Source: Leptospira haakeii
GTDB lineage: Bacteria > Spirochaetota > Leptospiria > Leptospirales > Leptospiraceae
Length of the DNA stretch: 64,000 nucleotides
NCBI RefSeq assembly: GCF_002812045.1
Contig: NZ_NPEG01000011.1
Coordinates: forward strand, 1-64,000
Direction: 5' to 3'
Shown here: one piece after another, positions 46,463 through 56,463 of the stretch
Layout: every line of letters begins with the position of its first letter
How positions within the stretch are numbered: position 1 is the first letter of the stretch
Made by a program: the position numbers and the translations under genes
The notes under the pieces: generated by a model
The model's database searches: none
Told to the model about the DNA's origin: nothing
Seen by the model: the letters and a program-made list of their open reading frames with translations, nothing else

Positions 46463-47488
46463 ATGATTCGATACTCTTTCCAGGGACTCCCTTTCTTACT
46501 TAAATACGCAGACATGATAGATTCTCCCGATTCTGAAATACGGGAGGAAAGTTTAAAAGTTTCTAAGAAGTTTTCCTTTAGGACCAAAATATTCCCAGGC
46601 CCTGAAAATTCTCCCGTGATCTATCTACAACATGGGATGAGTAATCGGGGGATTGATGATCCAAGAATTCTTACTCTTGCAAAACATCTAAAAAATACGG
46701 GTGCCACAGTTTATCTTCCTGAACTCAAGGAGGTAAAAGGACTCGAGATTTCCGATGATACAGTCCCAAATATCAGATCTTTATTCCAAGAGATAGTTAG
46801 GATAGAAGGCCAGGCAATTTCCTTCTTGTCCGCAAGCTTCTCGGCCGGGATGGGAATGGTGGCATTGTCCGGAAAGGAAGAGCAGAAAAATCTAAAATCC
46901 GCTCTACTTGTTGGAACATATTTCGACTTCGCGGATACTCTCCCTTTCATCCTGTCCAACTATGATGTGGATCCTTATGCGGTTCATGTTTTACTATATA
47001 ATTATATTTCTAAGCTTAGGCCCAAACTTTCCAAATTAGAAGAATTCTATTTTGAAGCCGCCTTAGATAACGGATTAAAAAGGACAGGAAAAGAGGAGAA
47101 GTCCTCAAAACTCCTTCAGAAGCTCGGTCGGAAAGAAAAGGAATTTGTACAATCCGTCCAATCCGATCCAGGATTTAGGATGAGCTTAGTAGAGCCCATT
47201 CTATCCGTATTACCACCTAACTTCATTTTGCGTAATTCTCCTAAAAACTTCCTCTCCGATTGGAAGGCGCCTATCGCATTATTGCATGGATCTGACGATC
47301 CAGTGATCTCTCCGGAGGAATCAGAGCTATTATTCAAGTCTTTGGGGAACGGGAAGGAAGAGTGGAAGGTGATCTTAAGGTCCAGATTGATCACACATGG
47401 GGACCATCTTCCTTTCTACACTCAATTAGGTGAGATCCCGAAACTTGCAGGACTATGGGGATTTTTTCTAAAAAATTCTGGTCTCTAA
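46463..47488 (+). CDS. Alpha/beta hydrolase
   Basis: The product has the pattern of a serine hydrolase: oxyanion region YLQHGMSNRG, nucleophile elbow SASFSAGMG, Asp in LLHGSDDPV and His in ITHGDHLPF. The N-terminal ~50 residues are extra, and there is a helical insertion (about 165-225) as a lid. It is probably an esterase or lipase of unknown specificity. The start is ATG 46463. Confidence 0.8.
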   Translation: MIRYSFQGLPFLLKYADMIDSPDSEIREESLKVSKKFSFRTKIFPGPENSPVIYLQHGMSNRGIDDPRILTLAKHLKNTGATVYLPELKEVKGLEISDDTVPNIRSLFQEIVRIEGQAISFLSASFSAGMGMVALSGKEEQKNLKSALLVGTYFDFADTLPFILSNYDVDPYAVHVLLYNYISKLRPKLSKLEEFYFEAALDNGLKRTGKEEKSSKLLQKLGRKEKEFVQSVQSDPGFRMSLVEPILSVLPPNFILRNSPKNFLSDWKAPIALLHGSDDPVISPEESELLFKSLGNGKEEWKVILRSRLITHGDHLPFYTQLGEIPKLAGLWGFFLKNSGL

Positions 47489-47742
47489 TATTGTTTACGT
47501 TATATTTTCTGAAAATATTCCGTCCTTAGAGATAGGACCCTTGCGTCTTTTTTAAGCCCCGGACCCTTGTATATTCGGAGCGAAAGGTTATAGTGGTCTC
47601 TATTGTTAAAAACGCGAAAAGGAATAACCTTGCGGGTTCAAATATGATCTTTTTCGGATCTTTCAAGAGGGTTTGAGAAAGGATTTCTTCCGTGATAAAA
47701 AAAGGCGGAGGAAACTTCTTATTGAATTGTTAGCTAGGTAGT

Positions 47743-49233
47743 ATGGTTGTGAGTACAGAGCAAACTTCGGGTGTATCAGATCAAGAGACAAGTTGGGAGA
47801 GTGTATTCTCTCTTAAGATCAGTTCGGATAATCTGGGCGCCGATCTAACGATTCGTCCCGGGATGATCAAGGGAAGGGCTCTTTCCACTAGCATTGTTAT
47901 AGAATATCTTCATAATAAGGATATTTCCCAAGACCGTATTATCGGGGACAATATCTATGGTGCGTTAAAACAGCTACAATCGTCCACCTCTCGGATGGAT
48001 TTTTCTCCCATTTCTTTTGTAGCGGCCCAAGGTTTCCCTCCCGTAAAAGGAGAGGATGGCTGGGTAAAATTCTATCATCCGCAAGCCCAAAGGGTCAAGA
48101 TCGGCGAAGATGGTCACGCCGATTATAGGAATATTGAAAGATATATTTATGTGAAAGCAGGGGAGAAGCTTGCAACATTATTCGAAGGTATTCCTGGTAA
48201 ACCAGGAATGGACGTTTTCGGAAAACCGATCGCACCTCCTCCTATCAGAAGACCTAAACTTACTATCGGTAAGAATGTCCAAGAGAAAGGTTTTGTCCAA
48301 GAGAACAAACCTATGATTGAATATTTTGCTACCTGCAACGGTGCTATCTTCTCCACAGAATCTTCCATCACTGTTTCCCAAGAATTACAGATCGATTCAA
48401 ATGTCGGGCTTGGAACAGGGAATATCAATTACGACGGAAACGTGCTCGTAAAAGGAGATGTGGAAGCCGCTACTTCTATCAAGACCCAAGGGAACTTGAT
48501 GGTAAAAGGAAATGTGGAGACTTCCGATCTAGTCATCGCTCGCGACTTAGAGGTCAGTGGCGGGATCAAAGGTGATGGAAAGAATGTAATCAAAATCGGC
48601 GGACATCTTTACGCTAAGTTCATTGAGAATGCAGAGATAGAAGTAGATGGAGACGTCATTGTAGAAGGCTTTATTCTAAACTCCAAAATCCATTCTCTTG
48701 GTAATGTGATCTTGAATGGATCCAGCGGAAACTTGGTATCATCTACAGTATCTACCTATATGGGTTTGACTTGTGCGACTTTAGGTTCTCAGGCAGAGCT
48801 AGATGTAACTGTAGAGTTAGGATTTCATTTTAGGAATGAGAAAAGTTTTCAAGATCTTACCAAACGCCTTCAAGTTGCGGAGAAGGAAATAGAGAAGATT
48901 CTACCTAAGGTGCAACAGATTAAACAGATGGTCCAAAGATCCAGAGGCCAGATCCCTGAAGATAAAAAAGAAGGTTATCGTAAGGTCTTTGAAGAATTTA
49001 ACAAGCAGAACAAGTTTATAGAACTGGTGAAACAAAAACTGGAAGTATTAAAGTCTTCCAGATTTAATCCGGGAGAAGTTCAGCTTGTGGTTCGCAAAGG
49101 TGCTTATAAGGGAAGTATCATAAAATATAGAAGACAGGTAGAGAAGGTTGAAAAATTCCAATCTGCCTTTATGATGCGTTTCCAACCAGGGCAAGACAAA
49201 GCTGCCATGGTTGCTATCAAACCTCAAAAATAA
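47743..49233 (+). CDS. fapA: FapA family protein (DUF342)
   Basis: The 496 residues match the FapA layout: an N-terminal domain (about 1-175), then a right-handed beta-helix with repeating GNV and GDVEA turns (NYDGNVLVKGDVEAATSI, GNLMVKGNVETSDL), and a long coiled coil at the C-terminus (about 370-460). These proteins affect flagellar or cell-surface assembly, but the mechanism is not settled. Leptospires have periplasmic flagella, which fits. ATG 47743 lies after a 254-base gap that may hold its promoter. The stop is directly followed by the stop of mtnA on the other strand. Confidence 0.85.
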   Translation: MVVSTEQTSGVSDQETSWESVFSLKISSDNLGADLTIRPGMIKGRALSTSIVIEYLHNKDISQDRIIGDNIYGALKQLQSSTSRMDFSPISFVAAQGFPPVKGEDGWVKFYHPQAQRVKIGEDGHADYRNIERYIYVKAGEKLATLFEGIPGKPGMDVFGKPIAPPPIRRPKLTIGKNVQEKGFVQENKPMIEYFATCNGAIFSTESSITVSQELQIDSNVGLGTGNINYDGNVLVKGDVEAATSIKTQGNLMVKGNVETSDLVIARDLEVSGGIKGDGKNVIKIGGHLYAKFIENAEIEVDGDVIVEGFILNSKIHSLGNVILNGSSGNLVSSTVSTYMGLTCATLGSQAELDVTVELGFHFRNEKSFQDLTKRLQVAEKEIEKILPKVQQIKQMVQRSRGQIPEDKKEGYRKVFEEFNKQNKFIELVKQKLEVLKSSRFNPGEVQLVVRKGAYKGSIIKYRRQVEKVEKFQSAFMMRFQPGQDKAAMVAIKPQK

Positions 49234-50313
49234 TCAGCCAAAAAACTCTCTTATCTTATCCGGAGGAACAATCCCTTTCTCCGTGATAAACGCTTTGATC
49301 AGATTCGCAGGAGTCACATCAAAAGAAGGGTTGAGTGCTTTTACACCAACCGGAGCGATCACACCTTCTGAAAGGATTGCTTCTCCCTTTTCATTTTTCA
49401 AAAAATTCAAACGAGTGACCTCGTCTTGTGTTCTCATTTCTATAGGGATCTGGGAGCCATCCGCAATTTTAAAATCAAAACTTTTCTCGGTGGCTGCAAT
49501 ATAAAATGGGATACCATGATGTTTTGCTAAAACTGCCAGAGGATAAGTTCCGATCTTATTCGCAGAATCACCATTAGCTGCTACTCTATCCACACCTACA
49601 ATGACTGCGTCTATTTTTTGAGAGGACATGAGCCAACCGGCCATGCTGTCTGTGATCAGATAATTTTCGATCCCTTCTTCCATGAGTTCCCAAGCGGTTA
49701 GTCTTGCTCCTTGTAAGTAAGGTCGAGTCTCGTCTGCATATACGGTAAGGTCATGTCCTGCTTCTTTTAGAGAACGGATCACACCGAGTGCTGTCCCATG
49801 TCCTGCGGTCGCGAGTGCGCCTGTATTACAATGGGTAATAATTTTTAGTTTAGAAGGAGAAGGAGGAAAAAGTCCCACACCATTTTTCGCTAAAGCTAAA
49901 TTGTTTCTGATATCTTCTTCGAAAACATGGATCGCGAATTCTTCTGACTTCTGTTGGAGTTCCGACAGAGATACCTTATCATATTCTTCTTTTGGAAAAA
50001 TAGAGGAAAGTTCTTCGAAAGCCCTGCGAAGATTCACCGCAGTAGGTCTGGATGCTAGGATTTTAGAAAGTATGGTTTGGAATTCCTGATAATCCGGTTT
50101 TTGGGAAAATTTTTTTAATTCTAAAACTGCCCCGAATAATCCGGTGATGGCGATTGCGGGGGCTCCTCTAACCACCATTTCTTTGATGGCGAAAATTGCG
50201 TCCTCGGAGTTTTGAGCAGTGAACCATTCTTTTTTGCCTGGGATTTGTCTTTGGTCTAAAAGTTTAAGTCCTTCTTTCTCCCAAAAAATCGGCCTTAAGT
50301 TCTCTTTTTTCAT
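49234..50313 (-). CDS. mtnA: S-methyl-5-thioribose-1-phosphate isomerase MtnA
   Basis: MtnA converts methylthioribose 1-phosphate to methylthioribulose 1-phosphate in the methionine salvage pathway. The 359 residues have the early VVRGAPAIAITGLFG segment, catalytic Cys in THCNTGALATAGHG and Asp in IVGVDRVAANGD, together with the IGTYPLA segment. No other salvage gene is visible in the window. Its leader (50314-50475) contains two strong hairpins. It is convergent with fapA with no spacer. Confidence 0.93.
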   Translation of the reverse strand: MKKENLRPIFWEKEGLKLLDQRQIPGKKEWFTAQNSEDAIFAIKEMVVRGAPAIAITGLFGAVLELKKFSQKPDYQEFQTILSKILASRPTAVNLRRAFEELSSIFPKEEYDKVSLSELQQKSEEFAIHVFEEDIRNNLALAKNGVGLFPPSPSKLKIITHCNTGALATAGHGTALGVIRSLKEAGHDLTVYADETRPYLQGARLTAWELMEEGIENYLITDSMAGWLMSSQKIDAVIVGVDRVAANGDSANKIGTYPLAVLAKHHGIPFYIAATEKSFDFKIADGSQIPIEMRTQDEVTRLNFLKNEKGEAILSEGVIAPVGVKALNPSFDVTPANLIKAFITEKGIVPPDKIREFFG

Positions 50314-50369
50314 TTTTTTACTCTCCGAGGCTAAAGCAGGCCTTTCGTTTTTTCGATGATAAAACTGTG

Positions 50370-50440
50370 ATTGAAATCATCCACCGACTCCCCGGCGGAT
50401 GAGGACGAACCGGGGCAGATCCCGCCCCGGCTTTGCCTAC
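50370..50440. other. Two stable hairpins in the mtnA/rhomboid divergent gap
   Basis: CATCCACC/GGCGGATG (about 50379-50402, one mismatch) and CCGGGGC/GCCCCGG (50410-50416 with 50424-50430) lie side by side in a GC-rich island that stands out from its AT-rich surroundings. It could be a leader RNA of mtnA (-) or of the rhomboid gene (+). I recognise no riboswitch consensus. Confidence 0.4.
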
Positions 50441-50475
50441 TTGACTAGGATACCAGTACCTTTAATCCTTACATA

Positions 50476-51501
50476 ATGGCAAAGAGAAATCCGACCTCAG
50501 GTCCGAAGCTTTTCGGATTCTCGCTGATTCACCCACTGAATCTGGTCTTATTCTTCAATATTTTCGTTTGGGCACTTCTCATGATGGAAGGCAGCAAAGG
50601 GATTCTCACATATTTTTTTGGATTAAACCCAAGCTTCGTCATCGAAAAGAAAATGTATTGGCAGGTGTTCACTTACGGATTCCTGCATGTGGTAGGCGGA
50701 GATTTTTTCTCTTCTCTCATCCATATTGGGATGAATATGTTCGGACTATTCACGGTAGGTTTCTGGCTTTGTAGATACATTGGCGGCTGGAAATTTTTAA
50801 GTGTGTATCTTCTTTCCCAATTAGGTGGGGGACTTTTCGTTTTGTCTTTTTCTTATATAGGTTGGAAGACAGGGTTTGTTCCGGAAAATTCAATTTGGGA
50901 TAGTTATCATTCTACCACCGTAGGAGCAAGTGGTGGAGTTTTCGGAGTGCTTGCAGCATTCAGTCTGATGTTTCCCGAAGCAAGATTCGTGTTCCCTCCT
51001 GTAAGAGCGAAATTCGCTCCTTGGGTTTTGATCGGTTTTGGATTTTCGGTGGATGCTTACTATCTTCTTCAATTCCATTCTAGTGGAGTCATGTCCCAAA
51101 GTTTTTTTGGGATGATGAGTAACTCCGGTCATTTGGGTGGAGCAGTCTTCGGTCTATTCAGTCTTCTTAGCTTACAAAAATTCGGTGGAAAAACTAGAAC
51201 CCCGATCTTTGTAAAAAGATGGGAAAGGCCTAAGGAAAATCAAGAAAGGGTAATTGTTCGTCCTAAAAATTTAGAAGATCCTTTTGAGACACAGGTCAGA
51301 AAAAACAGAGAACTCTTAAGTCAACTGTATGGAATTTCTGACGCAAAGGAGAAAGAAAATATTCTTTCTCCAATACAAGCAGAGAATACGAATCTATGTC
51401 CTCCCGGGGACTACAATCCTGATGATATGTTTTGTCTTCGTTGTGAATGGCTCCAAAACTGCGAATTGAGAAAATTAAAGAAAGATCATCCTGGACTTTG
51501 A
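50476..51501 (+). CDS. Rhomboid-family intramembrane serine protease with C-terminal zinc-ribbon
   Basis: Six or so membrane segments hold the rhomboid catalytic pair: Ser in GASGGVFG and His in NSGHLGGAVFGL. HIGMNMFGLF supplies the usual HxxxN of the second helix. A cytosolic C-terminal tail of about 110 residues ends with four Cys (CPPGDYNPDDMFCLRC...NC), which resembles a small zinc ribbon. The substrate is unknown. The start is ATG 50476. It is divergent to mtnA. Confidence 0.85.
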   Translation: MAKRNPTSGPKLFGFSLIHPLNLVLFFNIFVWALLMMEGSKGILTYFFGLNPSFVIEKKMYWQVFTYGFLHVVGGDFFSSLIHIGMNMFGLFTVGFWLCRYIGGWKFLSVYLLSQLGGGLFVLSFSYIGWKTGFVPENSIWDSYHSTTVGASGGVFGVLAAFSLMFPEARFVFPPVRAKFAPWVLIGFGFSVDAYYLLQFHSSGVMSQSFFGMMSNSGHLGGAVFGLFSLLSLQKFGGKTRTPIFVKRWERPKENQERVIVRPKNLEDPFETQVRKNRELLSQLYGISDAKEKENILSPIQAENTNLCPPGDYNPDDMFCLRCEWLQNCELRKLKKDHPGL

Positions 51502-51620
51502 AAGAATTTATGAGAACTTTTTCGTCTATCTTGTTATAACAAGTATAGGGCGGAAATTTCTGGACATAAATCCAATACGTCCATAGAATAGGTTACGTCC
51601 AAAAATTTGGACAATCGGCT

Positions 51621-52082
51621 TTGAGGACCTCAGCAAAATTGGCGGATAAAAAGAAAACAGTTCTCCCCGACGTTCTTATGAGGGAGAAATTACAAAAGAT
51701 CGCCCTTGACGAAAAAGCAAAAGCAGCCCGGGTACTAGGGTCCGATAAAGTCGGCTCCGAATCCGATCCAAGAAAAGAAGATGGGCCAGGCTCTAAAATT
51801 TTTAAGGCTATCGACGAATCCCTCTCTGATCTTAGATATTATTTTCTGGAGGGAGAATACGGGGACAAGGTTGCAGACCTATTCAACCGTAACGAAAGTC
51901 AATTCGACAGATTGGGGATCACTCCCAGACGATTTTTAGAATTCGCAAGAGAGTCATTCGATCGTTTTAAACAATTACAAAAAAAAATGCCTTTGGAACC
52001 GATGAACAAAAAGGGTTGGGAATATCTGGAAAGAAGTTTGTTGGAACTGATCGGTAAACTAAACGAGAAGTTTAATAAGTAG
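51621..52082 (+). CDS. Hypothetical charged helical protein
   Basis: The 153-residue product is rich in Lys, Glu and Asp, with no Cys, signal peptide or membrane segment. Its second half (FKAIDESLSDLRYYFLEGEYGDKV..., RRFLEFARESFDRFKQLQKK) looks all-helical. No family is recognised. The start is uncertain (TTG at 51621 or at 51639). The gene ends just before a CTCTGTG half repeat and a bidirectional terminator. Confidence 0.65.
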   Translation: MRTSAKLADKKKTVLPDVLMREKLQKIALDEKAKAARVLGSDKVGSESDPRKEDGPGSKIFKAIDESLSDLRYYFLEGEYGDKVADLFNRNESQFDRLGITPRRFLEFARESFDRFKQLQKKMPLEPMNKKGWEYLERSLLELIGKLNEKFNK

Positions 52083-52138
52083 TAATAGATCTAAAGATCC
52101 AATTGGATAAGTCATCATGAAGAAGTTGCCGAACCGAA

Positions 52139-52185
52139 GTAGGAACTCTAACAATTCTTTGTGAACTCTGTGTTCTTCGTGAGAA
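52139..52185. repeat. CTCTGTG half repeat with decayed palindrome
   Basis: GTAGGAACTCTAAC (52139-52152) is a decayed copy of the 14-base palindrome. It is followed by TTCTTTGTGAACTCTGTG and TTCTTCGTGAGAAA, which match only the right arm of the CACAGAG-type repeats at 519 and 43836. It looks like a remnant. Confidence 0.5.
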
Positions 52186-52191
52186 ACTAAT

Positions 52192-52222
52192 AAAAAAAGC
52201 CGCAGGGATCTGCGGCTTTTTC
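52192..52222. terminator. Bidirectional intrinsic terminator
   Basis: AAAAAGCCGCAG (52194-52205) pairs perfectly with CTGCGGCTTTTT (52210-52221) around a 4-base loop. T-tracts occur on both strands, so it ends the + gene at 51621 and the - gene at 52245. Confidence 0.92.
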
Positions 52223-52244
52223 GTTTTGAAGCTGAGTGAAAGGA

Positions 52245-53234
<990 letters not shown>

Positions 53235-53336
53235 ACAAGTACCTTTTAAGTTTTTGCGATTTTAGCCTAGCTCGGCTGTCTTAGAACAGGGTTTTCAGGA
53301 AAGGCCTTCCCGGCAACGGATTTTTGGCGGTAAGAT

Positions 53337-54269
53337 CTAAGCTTCTAAGAGTTGTAGGATGACCGCTTTCTGCGCATCCAAGCGGTTCTCCGCTTGTTGG
53401 AAGATAATGGATCTTGGACTTCTGACTACTTCTCTAGTAATTTCGTATCCTGAGTGGATAGGCATATCGTGCATAACCTTTGCTTTGGTCTCTTTAAGCA
53501 ATGCCTCGTTGATCTGGAAAGGCATCATTAGGTTCATACGTTCCTTCTTTTTATCCGCGAAAGCAGGATCATTGAAGAACTCCATGTCTACCCAGGTATC
53601 AGTATAAATATAATCCGCATTCTTCACGGAGCGGATAAGGTCAGTCTCCCATTGGACTGTGCCTTTCTTCTTTGCCCTTTCCACAGTATCCTGATCTATG
53701 TTTTCAGTTTCTGCAATCGGGGTAAGAAGTGTTAGTTCTATTCCTAAAGCGGAAGTGATCCCGATCAAAGAGTTTACTACGTTATTATGGACACCGATAT
53801 AGGTGAGCTTTAATTCTTTAAGAGGTTTTGGATTGTCCATCACGATAGTGAGAATATCCGCTAGAGACTGGCAAGGATGGAATTTATTACAACATCCGTT
53901 TATGACCGGGACCTGAGAACCTGACTTTAACTGTAAAAGTTCCTCATGTTTTCTCATCCGAGCCATGATAACGGAAACGTTTCTGGAAAGATATTCCGCT
54001 TCCAAATCAATATCCGAAAGAAGAAAGTTAGAAGTCATCCAATCCAAGTAGATTGCATGTCCCCCCATCTCTGTCATTGCCACTTCAAAAGAAACTCTGG
54101 TGCGAGTGCTAGTCTTTTGGAAGAGCATAGCAAGAGTCCTACCGGTCATATGTCCCAGATAATTAGCCCTATGATTTTTCACATGGACAGCAAATTGTAG
54201 AAGGTCTAGGACTTCTGCGTCCGACCAATCTTGCCAGGAGATAAGATGTTTGATTTTAGGTGCTTCCAT
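53337..54269 (-). CDS. argF: Ornithine-carbamoyltransferase family protein with altered substrate motifs
   Basis: This enzyme family transfers a carbamoyl group to an amine. The carbamoyl-phosphate site is intact (STRTRVSFE, HPCQSLAD), and the architecture (310 residues) matches OTCase. But the ornithine-binding DxxxSMG reads DTWVDME, and the HCLP loop reads HDMP (VMHDMPIHSGYE). So the enzyme may use another amine, such as an acylated ornithine, or be a variant OTCase. argF is used as a family label only. It starts at ATG 54269, upstream of the CitE-like gene but separated from it by about 100 bases. Confidence 0.8.
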   Translation of the reverse strand: MEAPKIKHLISWQDWSDAEVLDLLQFAVHVKNHRANYLGHMTGRTLAMLFQKTSTRTRVSFEVAMTEMGGHAIYLDWMTSNFLLSDIDLEAEYLSRNVSVIMARMRKHEELLQLKSGSQVPVINGCCNKFHPCQSLADILTIVMDNPKPLKELKLTYIGVHNNVVNSLIGITSALGIELTLLTPIAETENIDQDTVERAKKKGTVQWETDLIRSVKNADYIYTDTWVDMEFFNDPAFADKKKERMNLMMPFQINEALLKETKAKVMHDMPIHSGYEITREVVRSPRSIIFQQAENRLDAQKAVILQLLEA

Positions 54270-54563
54270 AGACCGGTAAACTATTACAGTCTAGAAAATC
54301 AGCGCAGCTAGATTCGACAATCTCAAAACTAAAGGGAGATAGGTGGGAAAAAGGGGAGGGATAAAAATCTCCCTCCCTAAGTGTTTTCCGGGGAAAAAAG
54401 CGTGATCCAGTTTCTTTACAAGAAATGAATTCGGCCGAAAGAATAAGACCTTTTGGTTACGCTTGTTTTACCGAAGGAATACGAATCCGTGAAGAATTAG
54501 ACCCTGTTTTCATGCTGACAAGGGCCATCGTTTCAAAAACGTTTCCTAATAGAGAGGCGAACC

Positions 54564-56189
54564 GTGTCGGAAACCGTTGCAGGCCAGAATATAGTAGAAG
54601 AGGAAACCAAACGTAGGAGAACCTTCGCAATCATAGCCCATCCGGATGCGGGTAAGACTACCCTGACCGAAAAGCTTCTACTGTATGGAGGCGCCATCCA
54701 ACTTGCGGGTGCTGTAAAAGCGCGTAAAAACCGTAAGGCTGCCACCTCCGACTGGATGGAGATGGAAAAAGAGAAGGGGATTTCGATCACTTCCGCGGCT
54801 CTACAATTCGAATATAAAAATCATGTATTAAATTTATTAGATACTCCAGGTCACGAAGACTTCTCCGAAGATACATATCGCACATTGATTGCAGCGGACA
54901 CCGCAGTGATGGTGTTAGATGCAGGTAGGGGAGTCGAGCCCCAAACAATCAAATTATTTAAAGTATGTCGGGACCGCGGAATCCCTATCGTTACATTCGT
55001 AAACAAGATGGACCGCCCGACTAAAAAAATGTTCGAGCTCTTGGACGAGATCGAAAAAGTTTTGGGCATCACTGCAATTCCAATGGTATGGCCTATCGGA
55101 ACAGGGGTGGATTTTAGTGGAGTGTATAATCGTGTGGATAAGAAGATTTATACATACGACAAAACTCCGGGTGGCTCCCAAAAATCTGCATTTCAAAGTT
55201 CAGGTATAGAAGATACAAATCTAGACTCTATGTTCGAGGATTGGGTCCTAAAACAATTTAGGGAAGAAGTAGAACTTGTGGAAGAAGGGATCGCTGCATT
55301 CTCATTAGATGAATTTTTAGATTCTAAAATCACTCCCGTGTTTTTCGGGTCCGCTGTGAATAACTTCGGGATCCAATTATTCTTAGATCATTTTTTAAAG
55401 ATCGCTCCGCCTCCTTTGTATTTTCCATTAAAGAATGGAGATCGTTTAGATCCGATTACCACTCCTTTCAGTGGATTTGTGTTCAAGGTGCAAGCCAATA
55501 TGAACAAGGCTCATAGAGATAGGATCGCTTTCTTGCGAGTATGTTCAGGTAAGTTCGAAAGAGGACTTAACGTGAATCACGGAAGATTGGGGAAAGCTGT
55601 AAAACTTTCTTCTTCTTTTGCATTCTTTGGCCAAGACAGAAACACCGTAGACGAGGCTTATCCTGGAGATATTATAGGTCTTGTGAACCCGGGCACTTAT
55701 TCTATCGGAGATATATTAGCGAGTGGTAAAGTTCCTGATCTAAAACCTCTTCCGGTATTCGCTCCTGAAATTTTTGCTACTCTTTCCTGTGTAGAAACAG
55801 GTGCTCTCAAAAGTTTTAGAAAGGGTATAGAACAATTGGCTGAAGAAGGTATTCTTCACTTATTCACTTCTCAAACTGTGGGCGGTGGATTGCCTGTGAT
55901 AGGTGCAATGGGCCAGTTGCAGTTCGAGGTTTTCAGAAGAAGGCTCCAAGACGAGTATTCTGCACCTACGAATATCAATATTCTTCCTTACCAAGTTTCT
56001 TCCTGGCTGCTTGAAGAAGATATCCCCAAGGTTCCGCAAGGTTCCAATCTTGTAACTGATAGCTTAGGAAGAGCTGCACTTCTATTCGATTCAGAATGGG
56101 AGAAGGGTTATTTTCAAAAGAAAAATCCTGAGATCAGGCTATTGGATTATCCTACACAAGACGTATCTGAACTGAATCAAGAATACTAA
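54564..56189 (+). CDS. prfC: Peptide chain release factor 3 (RF3)
   Basis: RF3 is the GTPase that recycles RF1/RF2 from ribosomes after termination. The 541 residues have the G-domain motifs AHPDAGKTT, GISITSAALQF, DTPGHEDFS and NKMDRPT, followed by domains II and III. It differs from EF-G by lacking domains IV and V. The start is GTG at 54564, with AGAGAGG upstream. The gene is separated from the divergent argF gene by about 295 bases, which include a GGGAGGGA/TCTCCCTCCC inverted repeat near 54351-54378. Confidence 0.93.
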   Translation: MSETVAGQNIVEEETKRRRTFAIIAHPDAGKTTLTEKLLLYGGAIQLAGAVKARKNRKAATSDWMEMEKEKGISITSAALQFEYKNHVLNLLDTPGHEDFSEDTYRTLIAADTAVMVLDAGRGVEPQTIKLFKVCRDRGIPIVTFVNKMDRPTKKMFELLDEIEKVLGITAIPMVWPIGTGVDFSGVYNRVDKKIYTYDKTPGGSQKSAFQSSGIEDTNLDSMFEDWVLKQFREEVELVEEGIAAFSLDEFLDSKITPVFFGSAVNNFGIQLFLDHFLKIAPPPLYFPLKNGDRLDPITTPFSGFVFKVQANMNKAHRDRIAFLRVCSGKFERGLNVNHGRLGKAVKLSSSFAFFGQDRNTVDEAYPGDIIGLVNPGTYSIGDILASGKVPDLKPLPVFAPEIFATLSCVETGALKSFRKGIEQLAEEGILHLFTSQTVGGGLPVIGAMGQLQFEVFRRRLQDEYSAPTNINILPYQVSSWLLEEDIPKVPQGSNLVTDSLGRAALLFDSEWEKGYFQKKNPEIRLLDYPTQDVSELNQEY

Positions 56190-56361
56190 AAGTTAAGATC
56201 CCTTTCTAATCACCTTCGGTGAATCTGGATTCCGCAAAATACGCAAGTTGCAAAGCTCGCCCCCACCCTAACTTTGGGAGGGGGGAGTGGCCCGTGGGAA
56301 CCCAGGAATTCGCTTATCACAGAACTAAGTTTTCCGCAAGTCGAATTGTATCCTAAACTTT

Positions 56362-56375
56362 GTAGGAATTCCTAC
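56362..56375. repeat. GTAGGAATTCCTAC palindrome
   Basis: This is a perfect 14-base palindrome between prfC and the CsgG-like gene, followed by a second GTAGG at 56389. The identical 14-mer occurs at 59462. Confidence 0.65.
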
Positions 56376-56463
56376 ATAGAAAGAATTGTAGGTTAATTTA
56401 TTTGGAAGAAATTTTAAGATTATCTTCTATTCCTTGTCTAAAAATAAACTTTTAGGCGGTTTT

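Noticed and set aside
50394..50416. Hammerhead-like core (GGATGAGGACGAAC)
   Set aside because: The essential CUGAUGA and GAAA elements are not both present and the flanking stems do not fit a hammerhead.
50314..50475. SAM riboswitch in front of mtnA
   Set aside because: None of the conserved blocks of SAM-I, SAM-II or SAM-IV that I know are visible; kept only as an unassigned structured region.
54425..54616. 63-residue + strand ORF before prfC
   Set aside because: It overlaps the start of prfC, has no ribosome site and a composition unlike a real protein; prfC's GTG start with its AGAGAGG site is better supported.
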